Source: Apteryx mantelli
Lineage: Eukaryota > Chordata > Aves > Apterygiformes > Apterygidae
Reading direction: 5' to 3'
DNA length: 64,000 nt
NCBI RefSeq assembly: GCF_036417845.1
Contig: NC_090020.1
Location: 31,852,425-31,916,424 of the forward strand
Under the pieces are notes generated by a model, which saw nothing but the letters and a program-made list of their open reading frames with translations, was not told the origin of the DNA and ran no database searches. Below, piece after piece: positions 12,880 through 24,645 of the stretch. The translations under genes and the position numbers were made by a program. Numbering within the stretch: position 1 is the stretch's first letter; every line of letters begins with the position of its first letter.

Positions 12880-13030
12880 TCTTATAAAACATAGCACTTT
12901 TCATTCAAAGATCTCTGAGCTTCTAACTGATTACTTAAGTCACAAAATGTCCCTGTAATCTAGGAAAGTATTGAAATGGATGAGTAAATAGCATAGATGA
13001 GTAAAGTCATTAGTCAGGATGACTAATGGA
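12880..13030 (-). mobile_element. MIR-like SINE fragment
   Basis: ATAGCACTTTTCATTCAAAG followed by ATCTCTGAGC and the 'CACAAAATGTCCCTGTAATC' block resembles the antisense 3' half of the amniote MIR-type repeat ('GCGCCTTTCATCCAAGGATCTCAAAGC...CACAACACCCCTGTGAGGTAGG'). It lacks the tRNA-derived head. Confidence 0.5.
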
Positions 13031-14764
13031 GATGAAAAATGTACTGATATAGGGCAGTTTGTGGAAGAGGAACATGAACTTCAAAAGGGTTAGCAGAGTG
13101 ATTTTCAGAGAACATTTCTGAACACCTACACTTCTTTAGCCAGTGGAAGCTGTGCCTGCTCATGCATGTCTGAAAACCAGACCAGGTCTGACTTACCGGG
13201 GGACACCAAAGGGGAAAAAGACAAGACATTTTTGAAACAGATGTGCGTATGGGACATGGGAACACAGGGCTGAGTGGATCACCTGGGCTACTGAGTCCAG
13301 TTGCCCCCTCTCACAGACAACCACAGAAATGAACGTCCAGCCTAGAAGTCTGTACGGACTATCCACTACTCACTACATGGCCCCATCTCTGGTGTCAGGC
13401 ATCATCATATTAGACTTTATCAGGAGTCTCACCCTCACCTGGTTTCAGTGGACAACACTGACATCACCTCCCATGTTGGACAAGGACATCTTTAGCAGGA
13501 CTGCTCAGACAAGACATGCATTGGCCAAGCACTATTCAGTCATTCCATGCTCAGTCTGCCTGCACTCTGTGGCCCACCATCACCTTCTCCAGAAGCACCA
13601 GCAGAGAGGAAGGGAAAGAGAAGGTAACATTTATTTCCCCTGTCGAGTAGTGAGGGTACCAAGGGGCTGATGGATTTGGAGTAATGCTTGGGTAAGACTG
13701 ACAACTATTTCCTCCTGCTTCATACACATAACCAGCACCCACCTGTTTTCCTCCCACCCAGAGATATTTTGAAAGCTTCTTCTAGCAAATTTCTGCACCA
13801 AAATTAAACCCATCTAGCAGTCAGCCTTGTTGCCGTGTTCCCACGTCAGCTGTGTGTCATGACAACAGATGATAGAAATGCTGCTATTCAGGCTTCAGAT
13901 GGCGTGTTTCTTTTCTTTTTTTTTCTCTCTCTTTTTTAATAGCTTTAAAAAGAGCTCTGAACAAAAGTGCTTGCTCTGTGATGCAGCGCTGAGCTAAGGC
14001 GGGCAGGGCAGGTATACCTGCCCACACTTCAGCAGGCAAAATTAGGTAGAGTGGGTGAGGTTTCCTGCGGCACTGTGGGGGCTGTGGGAGAAACGCTTCT
14101 TGGGAGGGAAGAGACGGCAAGAGGAAGGAAAATAGAGAGAAGCATGAGGCAGTGCGTGGAGATGCCCCCTCTGGCGTTCATTGTGTGCCCGTGGGGCTGG
14201 TGCTTCTCTTCCCTGGCCTGGTTTTTCCATTGCCCAGCTCCCCTGCATGGGATGCAGCAGTGCCCCAATTTGCCGCCTGGTGCAATGCCAGATGAGACCT
14301 TTCAGCTGGCCGGGGATGGACCCCATGCTCCAGTGAGGAGGACTCCATGTCCCACCACCACCTGCCCAAGCCACCTAGAGATGGCAAGTGTTCAGTTATG
14401 ACCAATAAATCACAGTCAGGCTTTCGTTCCACAGTCATTTGTCATCACAAATTTTACCTGTCAGGACAAAGGATAGATTAAGCCTCTGTTTTGACATGGG
14501 TGTGCTTTTATAAGAAAGGGTGGGCAAATGCAGAAATAAGACTGTGAAAAGTAGGACATCTTATGTAAGTTAACAGATTATTTCTGCTAGATGTGTTATT
14601 CACCTCATGCTAGGTGAGCAGAAGTATTGATGGCCTTTCGTTGGATCAAAACCTCCGCTAAAAGTTTGATGCTAGCAGTATAAAGAAGCCTAAAACCGGT
14701 AATTTTAAACATAATCTGTGTTAGGATTCTTCTCAACCTTTCCGAAGGAAGTGGGAGAGTAGAT
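13031..14764. other. Gene-free stretch
   Basis: The patch from about 13,970 to 14,390 is GC-richer and open in several frames at once on both strands (79-116 codons). That pattern reflects low stop-codon density rather than coding. No domain is recognised. Confidence 0.55.
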
Positions 14765-15010
14765 ATGTGTGTAGTGCCTTTAATGTAAAAAAAATCTTAG
14801 CAAACTCTGGCCCCCGCAGGTTACAATTTAAATAGCTAAAACAGCTAAAGCATACCAAAATAAAAAAAATAAAAAATAAAAAAAATAAAAAAGCACTGAG
14901 AAGTGAAACGACTTGCCCAGGGTCTCACAGCAAAGCAGTGCCAAAGCTGAGATCAAGAGCATGTTTGCAACCCAATTTGACTGTGACACATGCTTTCCCA
15001 CCTAATCGAC
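14765..15010 (-). mobile_element. MIR-like SINE with internal A-rich insertion
   Basis: The block GAAACGACTTGCCCAGGGTC then TCACAGCAAAGCAGTG and AGCTGAGATCAAGAGC (14,905-14,960) is a close antisense match to the MIR core 'GACTTGCCCAAGGTCACACAGCAAGTCAGTGGCAGAGCTGGGATT'. The upstream 'GTGCCTTTAATGTAAAAAAAATCTTAGCAAACT' portion fits the 3' half of the same repeat. The two halves are separated by an (AAAAAT)-type simple repeat. This is the best preserved MIR-like copy in the window. Confidence 0.6.
14857..14892. repeat. (A4-8 T)n simple repeat
   Basis: A runs interrupted by single T, directly visible, lying inside the MIR-like element. Confidence 0.85.
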
Positions 15011-15292
15011 TAATGAGGAAGCATTCCTTTTGTAACACTATATGTACTCATTTCCTACCAGCCAAATTGCTGAGGATGGACTTAATTTGGAATTCATTTT
15101 AAAGTGAGTATTTTTAAACCCTCTCTCATACTATGTTTCTGTGAAATAAAAAAGGCAACCACAAAATAACCAAACCACTTTGAAACACAGCAGACAAAAA
15201 ATAAAGGAGGAAATAATTACAAATAAGATGAGAAACAGAATAGCAGGAGATCCTAGGATAAACCTTTTTTCAGGGAGTGCTGTAATAAACAG

Positions 15293-15395
15293 AAAGGCCT
15301 GATCTCACTCACCCAGTATAAATCCCTTTGCGTGTATCCTGATACATGCAAACCCCCAGTGGGGTTTGCTATTGATTTCAAGGCAGGGAAATCTG
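15293..15395. repeat. Possible amniote palindromic repeat fragment
   Basis: GCCTGATCTCACTCACCCAG then TATAAATCC, followed by GTGGGGTTTGCTATTGATTT, resembles a bird/turtle repeat with 'CTGATCTCACTCACACCAGTGTAAATC' ends and a 'TTTGCCATTGACTTCAATGGG' core. The match is partial and the family is not asserted. Confidence 0.35.
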
Positions 15396-15596
15396 GATTT
15401 CAGGGTGGGGAAATCTGTCTCTGCAGCTCAGTTACTCCATGGGAGTAGAGCACTACTGAGTGGAAGCCTCATCCTGTGAAATAGCATTATTCCCACAAGT
15501 TGTGACTTCTCCTGAGATAGACCTGCAGATACTCCCTTCTCCTCAACAGCCAAACTAAAAAATCTGTATGTACTTTTTTATTATTTTTTCCCCTAG

Positions 15597-15628
15597 GTCT
15601 CCAAAGAAGAAGAGGAAAGATAAAGCTG
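15597..15628 (+). other. Candidate 32-nt microexon (basic peptide)
   Basis: A T-rich tract (15,571-15,592) ends in CCTAG, followed by 32 bases and a GTAAAAGT donor-like site at 15,629. The middle codons read SPKKKRKDKA, with one base spare at each end. The peptide resembles a classical basic monopartite nuclear localisation signal. No flanking exon was found, 32 nt would change phase, and short A/G-rich words like this arise by chance, so this is speculative. Confidence 0.15.
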
Positions 15629-18600
15629 GTAAAAGTAGGGTCTCGGTTCCTCTGGACTCGGGCCATGCAGGGGATCAAGAAGCCCAGAGAGGAGGGTATC
15701 TGTAATTGAAATTGCTGCAGTTCACAGCTCACACCTCACTAATGGTCACAGCTGCTTCTGTTGCACACCATCAGCAAAGACCACAACTGAGCCTTGAGTC
15801 AAGCAAGAATTTAAATATGAATTTAAGGCCTTTCCCATTTAGGAAGTCACTTAAGTCTATGCTTGATACGAAGGGCCCTTTCTGAATATCAATGCCTCCC
15901 TAAACCAAGGTTACACAAGTATCAGAAGCTTAGATCAAGGAGCTGATCTGTCTGAACGAGGCATTAGAGGCATGATGAAGTGCAGCAGATCTTCCCTTTA
16001 ATGAAACTTAGTTTATGAAACCCTTTAATAAAGCTGCAGTGAGTATATTTACATTCCCAACAGAGATGAGCTCTCTCTTGAAACAGGAAAAAATTACCAC
16101 AATTAATAATATCCTGATATTCTTCATAATGCTAGTAGATTGCACATTTTTGTTGAGCTGTTCATCATTTTGAATTTCCATGCATCTCTTTATTCCACAT
16201 CCACATCCACACCCGCTGGGGTACTTTAAGGACTAAAATTCATTGCTGTATATTAAAAATAGCAAATGAATCTCATGATTTCTGTGATATCTCCCTAGTT
16301 TATTCAGCATACAAAAGACAAAATCAGTGGCATCCTGCCTGAGGAACAGAGTTATTTTTATTTTTGTATTTTTTTATACTGCTGCAGGTTTTTGGCTTTA
16401 TTCTTGAGATTGTGACACTGCAGCAATATATTTACACTCAGTGAGTTTTCAGATCATCTGCATTTTGCTGTGCTCATCCCGGATGTTTAAAATCAAGCAA
16501 AAAAGTATTTATATCCCGTTCATCTCTTTCTCTAGCATCTCCTGTGTATCTGCATGTTCCTTGTCCATTGCCAAGAGGCTGATGTGAGATATTCAGAGAT
16601 TATTTTCTTCTCAGGGGCTCAGGTCCAAGTAAGCACTTACACCTAAGCTTAATTATCACTGAAGGTAAGCTTGAGCTGAGAGGTGGTAATGCTTTCTGGT
16701 GCTGTGAGGGCCAAGGGTGGTGGCGGGAGCACCCGTTTTCGTCATGTCCTTCCAGAAGAGCTGGAGCTGAGACACGCAGCGCAGCTCTTACTAGACTGCC
16801 TCTGCTCTCGCAAAATGGTGTTATATTTCCTTTCCTTCCATCTTTCAGCGCTTCCACAGTTCTCAGATAGTTGTCAGGGGCAGCAAATTATTCAGGAAAC
16901 GGCATCTTTAACACCTGCGGATATGTGTCATCCAGGTGACCCATATGTGCCCAGATTTCCTAGGTATTATTTCACCTTTTTTTTTTAATGGGTTATTCCC
17001 TTTTCAGTTACCTGTTTTTCCATTCACCCTGCCTGTTATTTTTCTTTAGATGAATTCAAAAGCAAGTCCAGTATTTCAAACATGTTAAGTGTCTGTTAAT
17101 TTAATCTCCAACCTTATTTACTAATGGATTGACTTTCTTCCAAGTACTGCTATTTTCCCATAATACTGATAAAACCCTTTCTATTTGTCTTCATGTATCT
17201 GATGGAGGCAATTCACTTTGCTTTGACTGTGTTCTTTGTTCTGAAATCTTTGGTTGCCTAAATACTCTACACGGGTTGCTTCATTTCTCATCTTCAGTTT
17301 AGGAGATTTGGTTATTTGATTCTATTATTCTTGATCCTCAGCCTTAAGACTTTCTGTTTTATGAAGTTCATAATTCTTTCCACTGTCACTCTTTGGACAT
17401 TTTTTGTTATTTGCTTTAGTTTTAAGCAAAAGAGAAAATACAAAAAACTTTTTCTTTCTTTCAGCTACTTGGTACCATTTCTTCTGGGACTTTTACCTGA
17501 AATTTGAACAGTTTTTTTTTCCAGTAAAGCAGATATTTTTCAACTGTTTTCACAATTAGAAATCCCTGATGAGGTACAGTATGTGTCCTGTACTGCAAGC
17601 ATTGCATAAATGCCTTATAACCAGTCTCACTAAAATTAATAGGGACATTTACTCCAGCAAACTTACCTACTTGCTGTTTGGGAGAAGACTGTCTATTAAC
17701 ATTTCTGTGTGTACTTTTCCCTTCAGCACACTGATTACAGAAAAAACATATACATACTTATAGTGCATCTTGCAATGGAATTTGCAAGGATTTGTTTTTT
17801 ATTTCTTTGAGTTCAGCTCCTAATTTATGGCTCAGGTAGCTAAGGGCTGTGTCTAACTTTAACCAAACACTTAGAAAACTGGGAAATCTGAACTTATCCT
17901 GAATTCATCTCTTGTGCTCTTCAGATGTCCTGCTTGATTGGATCCCACCTGATGTATTTGAAGAGCAGTCATCCTTGAGAGACAACCTCTTGATTCTTTT
18001 TTTTCCCCTTTATAAAGCAGAGACATTTCAGTTCATTTCTGCTCCTTTTTCCTGCCACTGAAGCAATGTTTGTTCCATCTGTAAACCAGAGCCAAACACG
18101 GCTATTATGTGAGTCATCAGAAAAGAGCAACAGCAGTACATAGTCGCTGACGGTGCTCAGCCCCGACTGCTTACTGCACCCCTGCTGGTCCCTGCAGACT
18201 TTGGCATCTGGAGGACAACGGGAACTTGTCTGGGGAGTGTCCTTTTCCCTGCCATGCCTTGTCATTAGGTAATATTGGTGCCAGTGGGGCAATATGCATA
18301 ACCAGGTCTGTGCTAGCTACCTGCAAGCTAAGTTTTCCTTCCCCAAATGTTGTAGGCTGTTGCCATAGCTGGTGGCAAAACACTGACTGCTGGTAACTGA
18401 AAGGGGAGGATTCCTTTCTAAGAATAATAGAGAATATTTGTCTACGTAGTTATCGGTATATGTATGTTGATAGACGTGGAGAGAGATGTCACATGCTGTC
18501 ACGGTAAAACATGTTCTATTGTTCTTAAGCTTTTAGTTCAATCAAACTGTCATCAAGTAGCACAACTACCCTTCCTGCTTCCAGCTCATAACGAAAGGAA

Positions 18601-21543
18601 AGTAAGCACAGATATCTCTGGCATTAATTCTCGTATGCCATGACATTTTTAATATGAAGAAATAATGTATTATGGGAGCAGAGGTAAGTAAAGAGGTAAT
18701 ATTTAGAGAAGAAAAATCAGGTTCAATTAGATTTCACTACGCAGGAAAGCATTTCTTGTTTATCTGCAACACTTACCTATGCCATCCAAGTTAAAATTTC
18801 ACGTCGCTGTGCAGTTGGGCTGCTGGTAATAGTTGGAGTAGAAAGATTTCAAGGCACACATCATCAACAAGTATAGAGAAACAACAAAGCCTAAACAATT
18901 CAGAACAATGCAAAGGAAATTACCAAAATTAAAAAGGATTGGGAAATGTCTTCCCCTTCTTTAATCAAATGGCAATACGCAAGAAATTCAGCAGACCACA
19001 GCAGCCTGCACTGGAGAACACTCATTGGTCACTGATGTCTTCTGCAGTTTCTTTCACTCAGCAATAAAGTTTTCCTTGTTCTGTATGTTAAAACTGGAGA
19101 AGGGGAAAGAGCAATGTTGCTGCGATCACAATATTTGAGCACTCCTCTCAAGTTCCTAAGTACAAATTCAATATAATGGTAGATGCAAATAGACAATATT
19201 TAATGCACCTAAGAAGTCATAAAAGAGCATTTTATTTACACTGCTAATAAACACAACAGAGGCAGAGGGAGGCAATTAATATTCCCTGCTCGAGGGCTTA
19301 GACATGACAACCAGCGGAGAGACCTGCGAGCTGAAGGCTTGTGTGGCTGGGGTGAGTCTCGGTGAGGAAAGGTGGCAGAGCAGCACCCTCTGATGGGCAG
19401 CAAGGAAACAAAACCCAACACTAGCTCCTCTGCTGCAGATTCAAAGCAAACTTCAGTATTTTTAAACCTCAGTTAGCTGTTGATTAGGGAGCACTCTGCT
19501 CCTTAATCAGCACCGCAGCGTTATCGCCAGCCCGCCTCTGCAGCACGGGCAGGGGAACAGGATCCGTCTGTAGGAAACTCTCTGCAGCATTTTCTTCAGC
19601 AGTCGTCTCCACAAGGGAGCATTTATTTATCTTCCTCTTCAGTGAGGGTGGAAAAGCATCAGTGAACTGGAATATTTTGCGGTGTGCTCTGATCGCTCAG
19701 AGGCTTTGGCCAGGTTTGATCTTCAGTCAACCAACAGGTCCCCTCAGCCAAGACCATTTTGCCTCCCAGTCTTCCCAGAGCCTCCTGCTTTCTCTCCCTG
19801 GTGCAAGGTCCCACACAGCACCGGTCTCTTGGGGCAGCACAGATGGCAGCGCCAGGGCCTAATAAACAGCAGCTTTCAGAAACAAGAGACGTTTCTGGCA
19901 GCTCCCCTGGTATTAGAGGAAAAAAACCTGGTGCCAAAGCACCTAGAGCAGTGTGAAGGGGCCAGGCTTGCTGGGATTTGAAACTGTTGCAGCCAAAACA
20001 AAGATTCCACCTGGATAGAGTGGTATCTGGCTAGAGCAATGCCCAACACTACACCAAATGTTTGGGGCCTCAAAAGCATCTGTGGCAGGTACGCACATCA
20101 CAAAAATGCTGGCTCAATGAGCAGACAAGGCAGAGGTGAGGGGTCAGACCTGATCTATATCTAATCACACCAGTCATGCTTTGGCAGCAAAATTATTTGA
20201 GTCATCTAAACGGTCAAAGAAGGGGGAGGACGATATCACGGGTTTGCCAAGCCGTCCCCCTCCCTGGGCTCTTGGTGACCACGCAATTCATATTGCAGGG
20301 GTCTGGCAGCATTTCTTCCCGGGGGGTGAAATGACCTGGAAAAAGTGGGGTTGGGGGGGGGGGTTGCATGCACAAATGGAAGTGCCCACAGAACAAAGGC
20401 TATTTTTAATCTCCATCTGCCGAAAGGAGACTGCAGCTGTTTTGAGAGGTTTTCCTGCAAGCTATGCAGATCTGCTCAGAATTTTAATGGTTGTTTACCA
20501 GCCCAAGTGTGCCACTGAAAGAGCAAGGCGTTTCCCAGCACACAAGGTGTGAGCATCATTCCAGCCTGGAAATAAACATCTTCTTACTTGTGAATGTTTT
20601 TCTGAGCGAGCAAAAGCATTTTTGTATTCAACTGTCTCAGTTTGCAGCTCCTCTTTTTTAACCCATCATCTCCCACCTAAGAAGCATACTGACAAACAGA
20701 TTCCTTGGAATATACAATGCTTTTTCACACAGACAAAAAGCTATTTAGAGAAAAAACAATCTCTCTGGGTGTTCTCTAAACAACTGAAAGGAAAGGGTAG
20801 TCCCACAAAACATTCATCTCCAGTTGAAGAAGTACATACATATAACTGGTATCTGCTCAAAGAGCTTAACAAGCCCTGAAGAAAAAAAAAAACAGTCATT
20901 CAGAATAAAGAAGAGAAAAATGAAGAAGCTTTTCTATATTCTGGGGAATGACAAGACCTAGGGCAAGCTTTTTTTCTGATTTTCTGCAAAGACCATAAGC
21001 TTCAACAGGATTGATGCTGCTAAGAAATTAACAGGTCTTTAACCAAACTCCCTAGTGCATGTTATTTATATTGGGATTTAAGTCTCTGCAACCGTGCCTG
21101 TGCTTTATGGCAGTGTATAATATAACCACAAGCCCCACTTTTGTGATATTAGCACATACAGTTTCTCTGTGACATGTATATCATACATAGCTGTAAGGAG
21201 CACCAGAGAAATGCCTCAGAAGGAAGGCTTTTCACCTCAATACATTTGCAATCCAAGCTATTTTTCTTTATGCTCGTGGACTTCAAAGTGTCTGACCTGC
21301 AGAGGGTACTTACAGCAGAAAGGACAGTCCCTAGACACCATTTCTGGTATCACTGCTGCAGCCGAGGGATGAGAAGGATCTACTAACATCCACCAGTTAG
21401 CCAAAAAGTTACAAGCACCTTGCATTTATGGAAGAGCAGGCCTGAGGAATTGAAAGAGAATCAAGTTAAATGGCATAGCAGATGGTGACCAGGAGGTGAC
21501 ACAAATGAGCGTGTCACAGAGGCAGTGGTAAGGAGAGGGCTGG
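15629..21543. other. Gene-free stretch
   Basis: No gene recognised in almost 6 kb. Several GC-richer patches (19,240-19,420, 19,660-20,080, 20,180-20,560) show overlapping open frames on both strands but no family resemblance. The part from 16,980 to 17,520 is strongly T-rich. A G10 run occurs at 20,354-20,363. A 7-bp inverted repeat with an 8-base loop lies at 21,496-21,517, just outside the solo LTR. Confidence 0.55.
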
Positions 21544-21548
21544 GGAAT
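21544..21548. repeat. Target-site duplication, left copy (GGAAT)
   Basis: GGAAT directly abuts the TGTCGCG end of the LTR and matches the five bases directly abutting the other end. A 5-bp duplication is usual for ERVL-type and some other avian retroviral insertions. Confidence 0.8.
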
Positions 21549-21670
21549 TGTCGCGTGAAAGAGAGGGACGGAAGGCCCTTCCTTATCTTTATAATTTACG
21601 TTTGCCTGCCAGAGCCCCCCTGTTTGAGGACTTTCCCTGAGACAGTTTCGGAAAGTAGAGAGAATAAGAT

Positions 21671-21676
21671 TTTATT
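21671..21676 (-). terminator. LTR polyadenylation signal
   Basis: TTTATT on the plus strand is AATAAA on the LTR strand, about 280 bp downstream of the TATA box. It marks the R/U5 border about 15-20 bp further on. Confidence 0.7.
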
Positions 21677-21950
21677 AAAGCGACAGATACAACAGGTTCG
21701 GAATTGCCGTTGATAAATGCACTTGCTGCTACAAATTTTCTTTCTATGAGCTCGAACTAACAATTAAGCGCTTTCAATAATAATATATTTTCCTAGGTAA
21801 CGTCCGACGTTTGTCGGAGGCGCGAGTCTTACCAAAGAGGCGTCCCTGTTTGGGGGAGGGAGAAGGAGGCTCGCTCGTCAGCAATCTCCAGTGAACAGGT
21901 CGGCAGTTCAGTTTTCTTCCCTTCCAAAAACTTTAGTGAGCTGTCCTCTG

Positions 21951-22002
21951 TTTTATAGTTGCTGAGGTGGGATGTGGAAACGTGGCAGACATGCTTCATT
22001 GG
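21951..22002 (-). promoter_or_regulatory. LTR core promoter (CCAAT and TATA)
   Basis: On the minus strand GGCCAAT (CCAAT core 21,998-22,002) is followed about 40 bp later by CTATAAAA (21,951-21,958), the normal spacing of an RNA polymerase II promoter. Transcription would start around 21,925 and run leftwards. Whether it is active cannot be told from sequence. Confidence 0.7.
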
Positions 22003-22360
22003 CCAGATTGCCGTTTGTGTGGTTGTTGGGGGTATGCCCCCCTTATTTACATATTATTATGCAGCAAAGGGCGTGATTTTTAATATGGTAAGCAGGGATA
22101 ATGAGGCTAGGGGCACTGTAAGTCAACAGTTAGTCTGTGAGCAGCAATTATTTTTTGGGATGCAACCCTTTGTGGTCAGGGGCGGACCGTGATGCCCCCG
22201 TATCGCTCCCTCCTCCGCCGTGCAGCTGCAACAAACTGTCTGGCCTTGACCAGCTAGTTCGTTACTCATGTTGCAAAAGGGTGGTGTGCTTTGGCTGCCA
22301 CGTGCTGTTTTTCCCTTGTGCCCCCTTATCTTTCTCCTTGAATTCTCTCTTGTTCCTACA

Positions 22361-22365
22361 GGAAT
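22361..22365. repeat. Target-site duplication, right copy (GGAAT)
   Basis: GGAAT directly follows the ...CCTACA end of the LTR and is identical to 21,544-21,548. Confidence 0.8.
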
Positions 22366-24549
22366 CTACCCCTGCTCCACTAGGCCATGCAACTAAAACT
22401 ATTAGTAAGAAAATTAAGCTATTCATTTTTCAGTAAGAGAGGAAGCAAAAGTATTCAGGATGGTCTGACCTTCTAATCTGAGTTAAGTCAACAAATAAAC
22501 AATAAAAAATGGACTAATATTTCAAGGGGTTTCTTTTTAATGACAATAGCGGTTAAAGTTACCGTAAGATATTTTCCCTTAATATAATAGAATCCCACTA
22601 AATGGTCATTACTTGACTTCTGGTAATGGAAACACCCAGGCTGTCTGTCTGTTGTGTTTCTATTATGGGTGTCCAGAAGCTAGATTAGGGTACTGAGATG
22701 GCTTTCACCCATTTAAACATGAATTTATTCTCCTTCAATAAGTAGTAACCTTGAGCTTTGTATAATGGCGGTGCAAAGTTAATTTGTGCTACTTCCTGGC
22801 AACTAACTTCTAAGTCAGCATGTTACTGCAAACAGCTGCTGCTTGTTAGATATTAGAGATCATGGAATAAACTTTTTAGAAATATTTTCAGATTTGTCCA
22901 TTCCTTGCACATACATTCTCTGTTCTGCATTTCAGCCTATAGCATAGCACAAAGGGTGACTGAAACAAGTGGTTTAAAAAGTAAATCAGGGAAATTAGGG
23001 GAATTGGGGGAGTGATAGACACAATTAAGTGAGTGGCATATTCTAAAATGCCCAGAGATAACAATTAAATTAGCCAGCAGGTGAAATCACATCTCACTAC
23101 CCAGTAATTTCTTATTTCTGAAGAGGAGTAGATGCTCTCCCACCTTGTAGAAGCAATGAATGTGATTTACCTACACAGTCCAGCCACCCCAAATCTTCTG
23201 TCTGCATTCTGGCATTCATGTACATGCACTCAAAGGATCTAAGCACTTTGATTTATTTTATGTTTTCAGGCCCTTTCATTATGAGACAGTATCAGGAAAA
23301 CATTTACAGTAGCTGAAAATAACCTGGTTTACATCCTAACTTAAGAATGAGGGTACATATTTCTATATATCAATATATGGCTCCATTCATATCAATGCTT
23401 TATATATATGTACAGATGGATAGATAAATCAATAACCTGCACAGGTACACCAGGTTGCTGCAACCACTTTGAATGAAACAACTCGCCAGGGTTAGTCCCA
23501 GCTGGACTTCAGGGGTGTCCACAGATAACTGCTGGCCAACTGCCACAGGGCAGGTCCGCCCACAGAGAGCCAAGGGTTTCCAGGGCTCGCGGCAAGAGCT
23601 GCAGTAGTTTTACAAGAGCAGAGACGGTGTCACCTGGGGTGTCAGAGACACGCATCCTTTGGGGCTAAGCACGGAGGAAAACTCTCGCGCATGCTCCAGG
23701 GACCTCGTGTGTGGGCCCGTGCCACAATTGCCAACACGAAAGGAAGAGCAAAGACTCTCTACTGAATCAGCTATGCCGATAACTATTTCCTGTGGGAATC
23801 ACTAGAAAGGTACTGTAAGATGTTTACCTACAGGGATGGCAATGCACGTCCTGGTGTTTTTTGTTCAGAGCAGGTCCTGGGCATCTTCCACCTCTGTGCT
23901 TCAGAAATCCCTCACAAGAGTGACAGCAGGCAAAGATTTCTGACTTGGCTAACCCTTAAGTTTCCTATACTTGGCTATAGTACTTGTTTTATTACACAGA
24001 GAGCCACCTAAAGTAATTTCCTGCTTCTTCTGACACACTGGAAGTCCATCACTACATTTCACTGAAATAAACAGTGTTGATTGTGTACCATACGCTGATA
24101 AAAGACAAGTGTTTACGTATTTCTTCTACTCATCTGAACAACATTAAAAGTGACCACTTGAGGTCAGGGAAGGTAGAATAAATTTGATTTTACAAATTAA
24201 AATGAATTTTAAAAAAAGACTGAAAGAGTTCCTTATTGGAAACAACTTATGCCCAGATTTCTTAAAGAAAGAAGCACTGAAATCAGCACAGCAATAATCT
24301 CAGCGTGGGTACGGCATTACTTGATCAGCGTCAGGCTCAGTGACACAGTTATTATCTACACTACCCTTCTGTTCCTGGTATATTCTACAAGCCCACGGAG
24401 ACGTGCAGGCTGCTGCCAACATGCACAAGTCCTGCAAGCATTGAATGCAAAGAGACCTCCTCCTGCTCTTGGTTAGATACCTACTTGCACACTTGGAGAC
24501 CCACACCCACCCTCACAGGAGTAGTCCTGGTGCACAACTGACGGGGTGG
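22366..24549. other. Gene-free stretch
   Basis: No gene. The part from 22,690 to 22,880 has the look of a non-repetitive regulatory element, with a CAGCTG E-box in ACAGCTGCTGCTT, but conservation cannot be judged here. The part from 23,340 to 23,440 is TA-rich. Confidence 0.5.
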
Positions 24550-24645
24550 GTTGTCATTATTGTTATTCATTACATTCCCAAAGGCCTGGAGGGGCCAAAC
24601 TACACCTCCTGCGTTGCACGTGCCATCAGACGGCAGCGCACTTTT
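24550..24645 (+). repeat. Amniote dispersed repeat fragment (same type as 5.8 kb)
   Basis: TCATTATTGTTATTCATTAC then AAAGGCCTGGAGGGGCCAAA resembles the 5' part of the repeat '(TTA)n TTTGTATTACAGTAGCACCTAGAGGCCCC', which continues into the 'GGGCCCCATTGTGCTAGG' part seen at 5,830-5,955. The two fragments therefore cover different parts of one family. Confidence 0.4.

Larger units (their letters stand above)
21549..22360 (-). mobile_element. Solo LTR of an endogenous retrovirus
   Basis: This is an 812-bp element. Read on the minus strand it begins TGTAGGAAC and ends CGCGACA, so the termini are TGT...ACA, as for retroviral LTRs. It is flanked by perfect GGAAT duplications. In transcription order it has a CACGTG E-box (22,299-22,304), a CCAAT box (21,998-22,002), a TATA box CTATAAAA (21,951-21,958) and an AATAAA signal (21,671-21,676). 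These imply U3 of about 430 bp, an unusually long R of about 270 bp and U5 of about 105 bp. No internal viral region flanks it, so it is a solo LTR left by recombination between two LTRs. The intact signals and matching duplication suggest it is younger than the other repeats here. The family (ERVL-like by duplication length) is inferred. Confidence 0.85.

Noticed and set aside
14042-14401. Overlapping frames of 110 and 116 codons on opposite strands
   Set aside because: A GC-richer patch with few stops in any frame; no recognisable protein on either strand.
21496-21517. 7-bp inverted repeat GTGACAC...GTGTCAC considered as the LTR end
   Set aside because: The GGAAT duplication places the real LTR end at 21,549, and the inverted repeat lies in flanking DNA.
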